From: Actinomycetes bacterium
GTDB taxonomy: Bacteria; Actinomycetota; Actinomycetes; Propionibacteriales; Propionibacteriaceae
Length of the DNA stretch: 5,681 bases
Direction of reading: 5' to 3'
Assembly (NCBI GenBank): GCA_023437345.1
Contig: JAEZGC010000220.1
Span: 1-5,681 of the forward strand
Part shown: piece by piece, positions 1 through 5,681 of the stretch
Layout of the letters: every line of letters begins with the position of its first letter
Position numbering within the stretch: the stretch's first letter is position 1
Notes under the pieces: generated by a model
Told to the model about the DNA's origin: nothing
Seen by the model: only the letters and a program-made list of their open reading frames with translations
Database searches by the model: none
Translations under genes and position numbers: made by a program

Positions 1-678
1 GAGCACCACAGTGCGCACCCCGGGTCGGGTGGCGAGGGTGAGGAAGCCGTCGGCGTAGGCCTGCGGGGTGCCCCAGTTGTCGAGGTGGTCGGCCTCGATG
101 TTGGTCACCACCACGACCTCGGCCGGGTACTGCAGGAACGAACCGTCGGACTCGTCGGCCTCGATGACGAAGGCCGGGCCGGCCCCGACGTGCGAACTGG
201 CGCCGGAGGCGGTCAGCGGGGACCCGATCACGTAGGACGGGTCGGCGCCGCACTCCGCCAGCAGGACGGCGGTCATCGCCGACGTCGTGGTCTTGCCGTG
301 GGTGCCGGTCACCGCCACGCCGGCGCGGCCCAGCATCAGCGCCCCGAGCGCCGTGCTGCGGTGCCAGACCCGCAGCCCGCGGCGGCGTGCCTCGGCAAGT
401 TCGGCGTTCGACTCCCGCACCGCCGAGGAGACCACCACCGTCGTCGCGTCACCGAGGTGCGCCGGGTCGTGGCCGACATGGACCCGGATCCCGCGGCCGG
501 CCAGGTCGCGCAGCGTCGCCGAGTCGTTCTGGTCGCTGCCTGAGGTGGGCACTCCGAGATCGGCGTACATGGCAGCTATGGCGCTCATCCCGGCCCCGCC
601 GATGGCTATGAAGTGGACGGCGCCCAGCTCGGTGACCGGCGTCAGGTCGACCGGCTCGATCAGCGGCACCTCAGCCAC
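1..678 (-). CDS. murC: UDP-N-acetylmuramate--L-alanine ligase MurC, N-terminal half (cut by the window edge)
   Basis: MurC is the cytoplasmic ATP-dependent ligase that joins L-alanine to UDP-MurNAc, the first step of the stem peptide. The 226 visible codons are about half of the family's usual 450-490 residues, and the rest lies left of the window. An N-terminal UDP-binding Rossmann loop, AIGGAGMS, lies at residues 25-32. It is followed by VVSSAV (82-87) and by the ATP-binding P-loop GTHGKTTT at 125-132, with Lys129. The central-domain motifs EADESDGSF (173-181) and TNIEADHLD (192-200) follow. The histidine in the P-loop (GTHGK) and EADESD separate MurC from MurD, which has GTNGK. I chose the GTG at 678, which overlaps the murG stop by 8 nt. 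A second in-frame GTG at 669 is an equally reasonable start three codons later. Neither has a good Shine-Dalgarno, so translation probably depends on ribosomes finishing murG. The identification is very secure; the exact start is not. Confidence 0.95.
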   Translation of the reverse strand, partial: MAEVPLIEPVDLTPVTELGAVHFIAIGGAGMSAIAAMYADLGVPTSGSDQNDSATLRDLAGRGIRVHVGHDPAHLGDATTVVVSSAVRESNAELAEARRRGLRVWHRSTALGALMLGRAGVAVTGTHGKTTTSAMTAVLLAECGADPSYVIGSPLTASGASSHVGAGPAFVIEADESDGSFLQYPAEVVVVTNIEADHLDNWGTPQAYADGFLTLATRPGVRTVVL

Positions 679-1765
679 CCGCCCCGACCCGCAGCACCAG
701 CGCAGCCAGCTCCTCGGCGGCGCCGGACGGCACCAGCCGGCGGCAGGTGCTGCTCATCGCGGCCAGCCGTCCGGGCTGGCGGACAAGTCCGATCACCGTG
801 GCGGCCAGCAGGTCGGGGGTCAGGTCGGCGTCGGCGACCAGCACCGCTGCGTCGGCGGCCACGAGAAAGCCCGCGTTGCGGGCCTGCTCGCCGTTGCCGT
901 GCGGCAGCGGCACGAAGACGGTCGGCAGGCCGACCATGGCGGTCTCCATCACGGTCCCGGCGCCGGACCTGCCGACCATCAGGTCGGCGGCGGCGTAGGC
1001 CTGCTCCATGGCGTCGACGTAGGCCAGCGGACGGTACACCGCCCCGGTGCCGCCGTCGCGGCGAGGCACCAGGTCGTCGGTGAAGTTAGCAGTCCCCAGC
1101 ACGTGCAGCACGTTGATACCTGCAGCGAGCAGGGCGTCGGCGGCCCCGGCGAGGGCTGTGTTGATGCTCCGGGCGCCCTGGGAGCCACCGCTGACCAGCA
1201 GCACCGGGAGGTCGTTGGCCAGGCCGAAGTGTTCCCTGGCTCCCACACGTGCGGCGTCCCTGTCGAGGGTGGCGATCGCCTCCCGGACCGGCAGCCCCAG
1301 GTAGCGGGCGTGCGGCAACCGGGTGTCGGGGAAGGACACCGCGACGTGGCTGGTGAACCGGGCAGCCACCCGGTTGGCCAGGCCGGGGACGGCGTTCTGC
1401 TCGTGCAGCACTATCGGCAGCCGGGCGCGCCGGGCCGCAAGGTAGACAGGGAGCGAGACGTAGCCGCCGAATCCGACCACGACCGCCGCCTCGTGGCGGC
1501 GCAGCAGACCGGACGCCTCGCGGACCGCCGCGAGCAGCCGTCCGGGAACCGCCAGCAGTTCGGGGGTGAGCCGTCGCGGCAGCGGCACCGGCGGGATCAG
1601 CGCAAGGTCGAGCCCCGCCTCCGGGATCACGCGGGTCTCCAGGCCGCGCGGCGTCCCGACGCACAGCAGCGACGACCCGGGAGCGAGCCGCTTGAGCTGC
1701 TGGGCGGTGGCGATCAGCGGCGAGGTGTGCCCCGCCGTGCCGCCGCCTGCGAGGACGATGTTCAC
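671..1765 (-). CDS. murG: UDP-GlcNAc:lipid I N-acetylglucosaminyltransferase MurG
   Basis: MurG is a peripheral membrane GT-B glycosyltransferase. It transfers GlcNAc from UDP-GlcNAc to lipid I on the inner face of the membrane, giving lipid II. The 364-residue product has the normal length. The N-terminal domain shows the glycine loop GGGTAGH (7-13, His13 in the catalytic loop), GFGGYVSLP (98-106) and HEQNAVPGLANR (121-132). The C-terminal donor domain shows SGGSQGARSIN (192-202). It continues with GRSGAGTVMETAMVGLP (265-281), which contains the UDP-binding Glu274, and PLPHGNGEQARNA (286-298), with conserved Gln294. The start is GTG, ten nt after the ftsW TAG stop. Only a weak GAG precedes it, so reinitiation after ftsW is likely. 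The TAGHTSPL version of the first loop is of the actinobacterial type. Function is assigned with high confidence from the motifs and from its place between ftsW and murC. Confidence 0.97.
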   Translation of the reverse strand: MNIVLAGGGTAGHTSPLIATAQQLKRLAPGSSLLCVGTPRGLETRVIPEAGLDLALIPPVPLPRRLTPELLAVPGRLLAAVREASGLLRRHEAAVVVGFGGYVSLPVYLAARRARLPIVLHEQNAVPGLANRVAARFTSHVAVSFPDTRLPHARYLGLPVREAIATLDRDAARVGAREHFGLANDLPVLLVSGGSQGARSINTALAGAADALLAAGINVLHVLGTANFTDDLVPRRDGGTGAVYRPLAYVDAMEQAYAAADLMVGRSGAGTVMETAMVGLPTVFVPLPHGNGEQARNAGFLVAADAAVLVADADLTPDLLAATVIGLVRQPGRLAAMSSTCRRLVPSGAAEELAALVLRVGAGG

Positions 1766-1775
1766 CTCGAACAGG

Positions 1776-3041
1776 CTACCGGCGGCCGGGGACCACTGCC
1801 GTCACCCGGGTCGCGCGGCGGCGGGTACGGCGTCCGGCCAGGGCCCTGGCCTGGGGTTCCAGTCGGGCACAGGCCAGTAACAACCCGACCGCGCACAGGT
1901 TGGCCAGCAGGGCCGAGCCGCCGTAGGACAGCAGCGGCAGCGGCACGCCGATCACCGGCACCATGCGCAGCACCACAGCGATGTTGAGCAACGCCTGGAT
2001 CATCAGCCAGGAGGTGGCCCCCGCGGCGAGGAAGCGGCAGAACAGGATGTCGGAGCGCATCGCGATCCGGAACCCGGCATAGCCCAGCACAAGGAACAGC
2101 GCGAGCACCGCCAGCGTCCCGACCAGGCCGAGTTCCTCGCCGATCACCGCCAGCACGTAGTCGGTGTGCGACTCCACCAGACCGCCCCACTTCTGCCGGC
2201 TGGCACCAAGGCCAAGGCCCCACCAGCCTCCCGAGGCGAGGGCGAACATCGCCTTGATCGGCTGGTGGTTGACGCCCAGCGGGTCGAGGTCCTGGTTGAG
2301 GAAGCCGAGGATCCGGGTCATCCGGTGCGACGAGGTGAGGACGAGCGCGCCGATCGCAGCACCGACGACCCCGACTATCGAGCCGAGCACCTTCCAGGAC
2401 GCGCCGACGTACCACAGCACCGCCAGCACTATCGCCCCCAGCACCATGCCGGTGCCGAGGTCGCGCTGCAGGATGACCAGCCCGATCAGCAGGCCGGAGA
2501 CCGGCACGAACGGGAACAGCAGGTGCTTGGGCTGGTGCAGCAGGTCGTACTTGCGCGACAGCAGGTCGGCACCCCACAGCACGATCGCGAGCTTGGCGAA
2601 CTCCGAGGGCTGGATGCGTCCCAGCGCGCCCAGCTCCACCCAGTTCTTGTTGCCGTTCTTGGCCCAGCCCAGGCTGGTGAAGGTGAGCAGCTGCAGCACC
2701 GCGGCGCCCACCACGGCGAGCCAGCCGAGGACCTTGAGCCGCTGCACCGAGCTGGTGGCGAGCACCCAGGCGGCGAACCCGCCGAGGACGAGGAAGACTG
2801 CGTGCCGGCGCACGAAGTAGTAGGTGTCGTCGAACTGCACCTGGGCGTACACCGAGGACGCCGACAGGACCATGACCGCGCCCAGCACCAACAGCAGGAC
2901 CGTGGGTGCCAGCACGAGGAAGAAGCTCGCTTGTGGATGTCCCAGCCATTCGACCACGAGACTGCGCCGACGTTCGGTCGCTGGACCGGTCTGCGACGAC
3001 TGCCCGCGGCGATCCGTAAGCGGGGAAGTGAGGATCGCCAC
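1776..3041 (-). CDS. ftsW: SEDS-family peptidoglycan glycosyltransferase FtsW (cell division)
   Basis: FtsW is a polytopic membrane protein that polymerises lipid II into glycan strands at the septum, together with a class B PBP such as FtsI. The 421-residue product has an Arg/Ser-rich cytoplasmic N-terminus (about 1-38). About ten hydrophobic segments follow, beginning near residues 41-62, 80-96 and 104-122 and ending near 366-392, then a basic tail. SEDS hallmarks visible are NWVELG (133-138) and IQPSEFAKL (143-151), RDLGTGM (193-199), and LVESHTDYVLAVIGEELGL (288-306). The HTD aspartate there, Asp294, matches the proposed catalytic residue of the family. VGVPLPLLSYGGS-type sequence occurs near 364-376. 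The GTG start is fixed by an excellent Shine-Dalgarno nine nt upstream. The location between murD and murG supports FtsW over its paralogue RodA, which usually lies elsewhere. The tail ends in several arginines, which is discussed as a finding. Confidence 0.96.
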   Translation of the reverse strand: MAILTSPLTDRRGQSSQTGPATERRRSLVVEWLGHPQASFFLVLAPTVLLLVLGAVMVLSASSVYAQVQFDDTYYFVRRHAVFLVLGGFAAWVLATSSVQRLKVLGWLAVVGAAVLQLLTFTSLGWAKNGNKNWVELGALGRIQPSEFAKLAIVLWGADLLSRKYDLLHQPKHLLFPFVPVSGLLIGLVILQRDLGTGMVLGAIVLAVLWYVGASWKVLGSIVGVVGAAIGALVLTSSHRMTRILGFLNQDLDPLGVNHQPIKAMFALASGGWWGLGLGASRQKWGGLVESHTDYVLAVIGEELGLVGTLAVLALFLVLGYAGFRIAMRSDILFCRFLAAGATSWLMIQALLNIAVVLRMVPVIGVPLPLLSYGGSALLANLCAVGLLLACARLEPQARALAGRRTRRRATRVTAVVPGRR

Positions 3042-3050
3042 TGGCTCAGG

Positions 3051-3059
3051 CCTCCTTCT
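3051..3059 (-). promoter_or_regulatory. Strong Shine-Dalgarno for ftsW
   Basis: The minus strand reads AGAAGGAGG directly after the murD TAG stop, then nine nt to the ftsW GTG. The AAGGAGG core is a perfect match to the usual 3' end of 16S rRNA. It decides the ftsW start and is by far the best ribosome binding site in the window. The other genes start inside or right after the preceding gene with weak sites. Confidence 0.85.
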
Positions 3060-4538
3060 CTAGGGTTGCTCCAGGGCCGCTACCGCGGCGGCGAACGCGT
3101 CTCCGCGGGCGGCGTAGTCGGGGTACATGTCCTTGCTGGCGCAGCCGGGGGCGAGCAGCACAACATCACCGGGTTGTGCCCGGCCCGCCGCCCACGCCAC
3201 CACCTGCTGCATTGCCCCATCATCGACGGCGTCGGTGAGGAAGACCGGGACATCGGGAGCGTGTCGGGCCAGCGCGTCGGCGATCACCTGCCGGTCGACC
3301 CCCAGCAGTGCCACCGCGCGCAGCCGTGAGGCGAAGTCCTGCACCAGGTCGTCGAAGCTCGTCCCCTTCGCCTGGCCGCCGGCCACCCACACCACCGAGT
3401 CGAACGCGGCCAGCGACGCGGCGGCGGCGTGCGGGTTGGTCGCCTTCGAGTCGTCGACGAACCTGACGCCGGCCCGCTCGGCCACCTGCTGGATCCGGTG
3501 GTCGCCGATCCGAAGCCGGCGCAGCCCCTCCCCGACGGCCTGGGGAGGCACCCCGAAGGACCGGGCGAGGGCGGCCGCTGCCAGGGCGTTGGCGACGTTG
3601 TGGGGTGCGTACGGCACCACGTCGGACAGCTTGGCCAGCTCGACGGCTGAGTCCCTGCGCTGCGCTATGAACGCCCGGTCGACCAGCAGGTCGTCGACCA
3701 CCCCGAGCATCGAAGGGGCAGGAGTGCCGAGGGTGAACCCGATCGCCCGGGCACCCTCCACCACGTCGGCCTCCTCGACCAGCCGCTCGGTGGCCGGGTC
3801 GGCCACGTTGTACACGCAGGAGTGCTGCACCCGCTGGTAGATGCGGGCCTTGTCGGCCAGATAAGCGGCGTACGGGTCGCTGGTGCCGGCCGCCCAGCCG
3901 GCGGGGTCGCCGTGCCACTCCAGGTGGTCGGGGGCGAGGTTCAGGACCGCCGCCGAGTGCAGCGACAGCGAGTGCGTCCAGTGGAGCTGGAAGCTGGACA
4001 GCTCGACGGCGAGCACGTCGTAGCTGACCTCGTCCAGCACCGCCTCGACGATCGGACGGCCGACATTGCCGACCGCGGTCGTGGTCAGCCCGGCGGCGGT
4101 CAGCATCGACTCCAGCATCCCGACGGTCGTGGTCTTGCCGTTGGTGCCGGTGACCGCCAGCCACGGCACCTGGCGGTCCGGCAGGCTCATCCGCCAGGCG
4201 AGCTCCACCTCGCCCCAGACCGGGATCCCACGCGCTGCAGCCTGCTTCAGCAGCGGCGAGGACGGCCGCCAGCCCGGCGAGGTGACGACCAGGTCCGTGT
4301 CGTCCGGCAGCGACGCGGTAGCGCCGGTCCCGAGCCGCACCACGGCGTCGAGGTGCTCCAGCAGGGTCGCCTTCTCGCGGTTGCCGGAGGTGTCCGAGTC
4401 GTCCAGCACGGTCACCTTGGCACCCAGGTCGAGCAGGCCGTCGGCGGCGGCGAAGCCCGAGGCACCCAGCCCGGCGACCACCACCCTCGCCTGCTGCCAG
4501 GGCGAGAGCCGGTCGGCGGTCGCAAGCCAGTCGGTCAC
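3060..4538 (-). CDS. murD: UDP-N-acetylmuramoyl-L-alanine--D-glutamate ligase MurD
   Basis: MurD is the cytoplasmic ligase that adds D-glutamate to UDP-MurNAc-L-Ala using ATP. From the chosen start the protein has 492 residues, slightly longer than the E. coli enzyme but usual for actinobacteria. Visible parts are the N-terminal Rossmann loop VAGLGASG (21-28) and the ATP P-loop GTNGKTTT (131-138). The central motifs are ELSSFQLHW (179-187) and LNLAPDHLEWHG (199-210). ADKARIYQ contains Lys230, the position of the carbamylated lysine. HNVANALA (313-320) and the C-terminal-domain motifs GDHRIQ (345-350) and DDSKATNPH (362-370) follow. An open frame extends 33 codons further upstream to 4637, but that part lies inside mraY and has no family similarity. 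The GTG at 4538, in a GTGA overlap with the mraY stop, gives the expected MurD N-terminus, so I use it. Its upstream sequence has no clear Shine-Dalgarno, suggesting translational coupling to mraY. The last segment (CASKDMYPDYAARGD) departs from the common SFDQF form. Confidence 0.96.
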   Translation of the reverse strand: MTDWLATADRLSPWQQARVVVAGLGASGFAAADGLLDLGAKVTVLDDSDTSGNREKATLLEHLDAVVRLGTGATASLPDDTDLVVTSPGWRPSSPLLKQAAARGIPVWGEVELAWRMSLPDRQVPWLAVTGTNGKTTTVGMLESMLTAAGLTTTAVGNVGRPIVEAVLDEVSYDVLAVELSSFQLHWTHSLSLHSAAVLNLAPDHLEWHGDPAGWAAGTSDPYAAYLADKARIYQRVQHSCVYNVADPATERLVEEADVVEGARAIGFTLGTPAPSMLGVVDDLLVDRAFIAQRRDSAVELAKLSDVVPYAPHNVANALAAAALARSFGVPPQAVGEGLRRLRIGDHRIQQVAERAGVRFVDDSKATNPHAAAASLAAFDSVVWVAGGQAKGTSFDDLVQDFASRLRAVALLGVDRQVIADALARHAPDVPVFLTDAVDDGAMQQVVAWAAGRAQPGDVVLLAPGCASKDMYPDYAARGDAFAAAVAALEQP

Positions 4539-5602
4539 AGGCCGATCACCCACTCGGCGTAGAAGACGCCGAGCCCGACTGCGACGCACAGTCCGCAGAT
4601 GATCCAGAACCGGATCGTGATGGTGACTTCCTTCCACCCCAGCAGCTCGAAGTGGTGTTGCAGGGGCGCCATCTTGAACAGCCGTTTACCTCCGCTGAGC
4701 TTGAACCAGCCGACCTGCAGCACCACCGACATGGTGATGACGAAGAACAGCCCGGCCACGATCAGCATGAGCAGTTCGGTGCGGGTGAGGATCGACAAGG
4801 CGGCCAGCGCGCCGCCGATGGACAGCGACCCGGTGTCGCCCATGAAGATCTTGGCCGGGCTGGCGTTCCACCACAGGAAGCCGAAGCAGGCCCCGGCCAG
4901 CGCTATCGAGACCACCGCCAGGTCGTGGGGGTTGCGGACCTCGTAGCACTGCGGCCCGGCGTCGGCCCAGGCGCAGGACTGGTTGTACTGCCACACGTTC
5001 ACGATCGTGTAGGCGGCGAACACCATGGCGGCGGCCCCGGCGGCCAGCCCGTCGAGGCCGTCGGCGAGGTTGGCGGCGTTGGACCACGACGAGATCAGCA
5101 GCACTATCCAGATCACCGCGGCCCACAGCGGAAGCTGCAGCCACGGCAGGTCGCGCAGGAAGGAGATCGCCTGGCCGGCGGGGGTCAGCCCCCGAGCGTC
5201 GGGGAACTGGAAGGCAAGGATCGCGAAGACCACCCCGATGACCGTCTGCAGGACGAGCTTGGCGGTGCTGTTCAGGCCCAGCGACCGGGCCCGCGAGATC
5301 TTGATCCAGTCGTCGGCCAGCCCGACCAGCCCGAGGGCTGTGAACAGCCCCAGCGCCAGCAGGCCGCTGGCGGTGGGCGGGGACCAGGTGGCCAGGTGGG
5401 CCACCCCGTAGCCGAGCAGGGTCGCCGCGATGATGACGATGCCGCCCATGGTGGGGGTGCCGCGCTTGGTGTGGTGGGTGGTGGGCCCGTCGTCGCGGAT
5501 CTCCTGGCCGTAGCCGAGCCGCGTGAACTGGGTGATAGCCACTCGGGTGCCGAGCAGGGAGACCAGGAGGGCCAGGCCCCCTCCGAACAGGATGGCTCTC
5601 AT
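4535..5602 (-). CDS. mraY: Phospho-N-acetylmuramoyl-pentapeptide-transferase MraY
   Basis: MraY is an integral membrane enzyme. It transfers phospho-MurNAc-pentapeptide from UDP to undecaprenyl phosphate, forming lipid I, with Mg2+ as cofactor. The 355-residue product has the normal length and about ten hydrophobic helices. Family signatures in order are GQEIRDDGPTTHHTKRGTPT (32-51) followed by MGG, and the acidic pair in LADDWIK (95-101; Asp97, Asp98). Next are SNAANLADGLDGLAAG (174-189), AKIFMGDTGSLSIGG (250-264, Asp256 in the catalytic cluster), and PLQHHFELLGWKEV (313-326), with the His pair 316-317. The open frame runs 26 codons further upstream to the window edge. The ATG at 5602 gives the conserved hydrophobic N-terminus (RAILFGGG) and is preceded by GGAAG six nt upstream, so I use it. 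The stop codon overlaps the murD start. A loop between two helices (about 207-226) carries two cysteines, and the usual Thr of the NLTDGLDG motif is Ala; both are noted as findings. Confidence 0.97.
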   Translation of the reverse strand: MRAILFGGGLALLVSLLGTRVAITQFTRLGYGQEIRDDGPTTHHTKRGTPTMGGIVIIAATLLGYGVAHLATWSPPTASGLLALGLFTALGLVGLADDWIKISRARSLGLNSTAKLVLQTVIGVVFAILAFQFPDARGLTPAGQAISFLRDLPWLQLPLWAAVIWIVLLISSWSNAANLADGLDGLAAGAAAMVFAAYTIVNVWQYNQSCAWADAGPQCYEVRNPHDLAVVSIALAGACFGFLWWNASPAKIFMGDTGSLSIGGALAALSILTRTELLMLIVAGLFFVITMSVVLQVGWFKLSGGKRLFKMAPLQHHFELLGWKEVTITIRFWIICGLCVAVGLGVFYAEWVIGL

Positions 5603-5681
5603 GGCGCGCTTCCGTCTCCCTCCAGCATTGCGTACGTCGACGCGACATTCTTCCCCACCGGGACCGCGCTCTCGACGCACC
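5599..5681 (-). CDS. Unidentified coding tail upstream of mraY (possibly murF C-terminus)
   Basis: The 79 nt upstream of mraY contain one frame that reads 26 codons from the window edge and stops with TGA inside the mraY start (ATGA). Most of its third positions are G or C, which fits the coding bias of the neighbours better than the other open frames on this strand. An overlapping stop and start would match the mraY-murD and murG-murC junctions. By position this should be the end of murF. However, the residues (ending YAMLEGDGSAP) contain none of the short MurF C-terminal sequence I would expect, such as a VLVKASR-like motif. It may therefore be a variable tail beyond that motif, the end of another gene, or plain leader sequence. 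The identity is open. Confidence 0.35.
   Translation of the reverse strand, partial: CVESAVPVGKNVASTYAMLEGDGSAP
5609..5623 (-). promoter_or_regulatory. Purine-rich ribosome binding region for mraY
   Basis: On the minus strand GGAGGGAG (5623-5616) is followed by GGAAG (5613-5609), six nt before the mraY ATG at 5602. The nearer GGAAG has the right spacing, and the farther GGAGG is the better match but is 13 or more nt away. The site supports the ATG at 5602 as the mraY start over the upstream in-frame GTG at the window edge. Confidence 0.6.

Noticed and set aside
1766..1775. Possible terminator or promoter between ftsW and murG
   Set aside because: Ten nucleotides are too short for either, and no hairpin followed by T residues is present.
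287..1987. Very long plus-strand open frame (566 codons) antisense to murC, murG and the end of ftsW
   Set aside because: It lies opposite well-supported genes, and its translation is a low-complexity mix of Arg, Gly, Ala and Pro with no domain. High GC content makes stop codons rare on the opposite strand.
1762..2949. Minus-strand open frame of 395 codons overlapping ftsW in another frame
   Set aside because: The overlapping frame encodes complete FtsW with all SEDS motifs and a strong ribosome binding site. This one is Arg/Pro/Gly rich with no membrane segments or motifs.
2166..3329. Plus-strand open frame of 387 codons antisense to ftsW and the end of murD
   Set aside because: Its composition is biased (His, Gln, Arg, Glu rich) with no recognisable motif, as expected for an antisense shadow of membrane-protein codons.
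4539..4637. 33-codon N-terminal extension of murD inside mraY
   Set aside because: The extension is the out-of-frame 3' end of mraY, and the GTG at 4538 yields the normal MurD N-terminus in a GTGA overlap.
5603..5680. 26-codon N-terminal extension of mraY to the window edge
   Set aside because: The extension is charged and unlike MraY. The ATG at 5602 has a spaced GGAAG and gives the conserved hydrophobic start.

Overview
This window is a very GC-rich stretch of bacterial chromosome, with nearly all codon third positions G or C. It carries the middle of a division and cell wall (dcw) cluster, entirely on the minus strand. In transcription order, from the right edge to the left, the genes are a short unidentified coding tail, mraY, murD, ftsW, murG and the first half of murC. 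Gene order, GC content and family signatures point to an actinobacterium. Those signatures are the GGGTAGH nucleotide-sugar loop of MurG, the PLQHHFELLGW signature of MraY, and the Cys-containing loop followed by VRNPHDLAV in MraY. The TSPL continuation of the MurG loop reminds me of Propionibacteriales, but that placement is recollection and is held loosely.

Layout on the minus strand: 5681-5599 holds a short reading frame ending in TGA inside the mraY start (ATGA). It sits where murF would be expected but shows no recognisable MurF motif. mraY is 5602-4535. murD is 4538-3060 and overlaps mraY by 4 nt (GTGA). ftsW is 3041-1776, after an 18-nt gap carrying a near-perfect Shine-Dalgarno. murG is 1765-671, after a 10-nt gap. 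murC runs from 678 to the left edge, overlaps murG by 8 nt and is cut off after 226 codons. There is no gap long enough for a separate promoter or terminator between these genes, so they almost certainly form one polycistronic, translationally coupled unit. No RNA gene, mobile element, CRISPR array or terminator was seen.

Together the genes make and handle lipid II. MurC and MurD add L-Ala and D-Glu to UDP-MurNAc in the cytoplasm. MraY transfers the finished phospho-MurNAc-pentapeptide to undecaprenyl phosphate at the membrane, and MurG adds GlcNAc to give lipid II. FtsW, a SEDS glycosyltransferase, polymerises lipid II at the septum. murE, murF and ftsI would be expected beyond the right edge, and ftsQ and ftsZ beyond the left edge.

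All five named genes look intact apart from the window-edge truncation of murC. This is an ordinary, conserved housekeeping region, and I found no convincing previously undescribed system. The items below are local peculiarities: an unidentified tail at the right edge, one outstanding ribosome binding site in the operon, small departures from family consensus in MraY and MurD, a basic FtsW C-terminus, and a 34-nt near-identical stretch shared by murC and murD.
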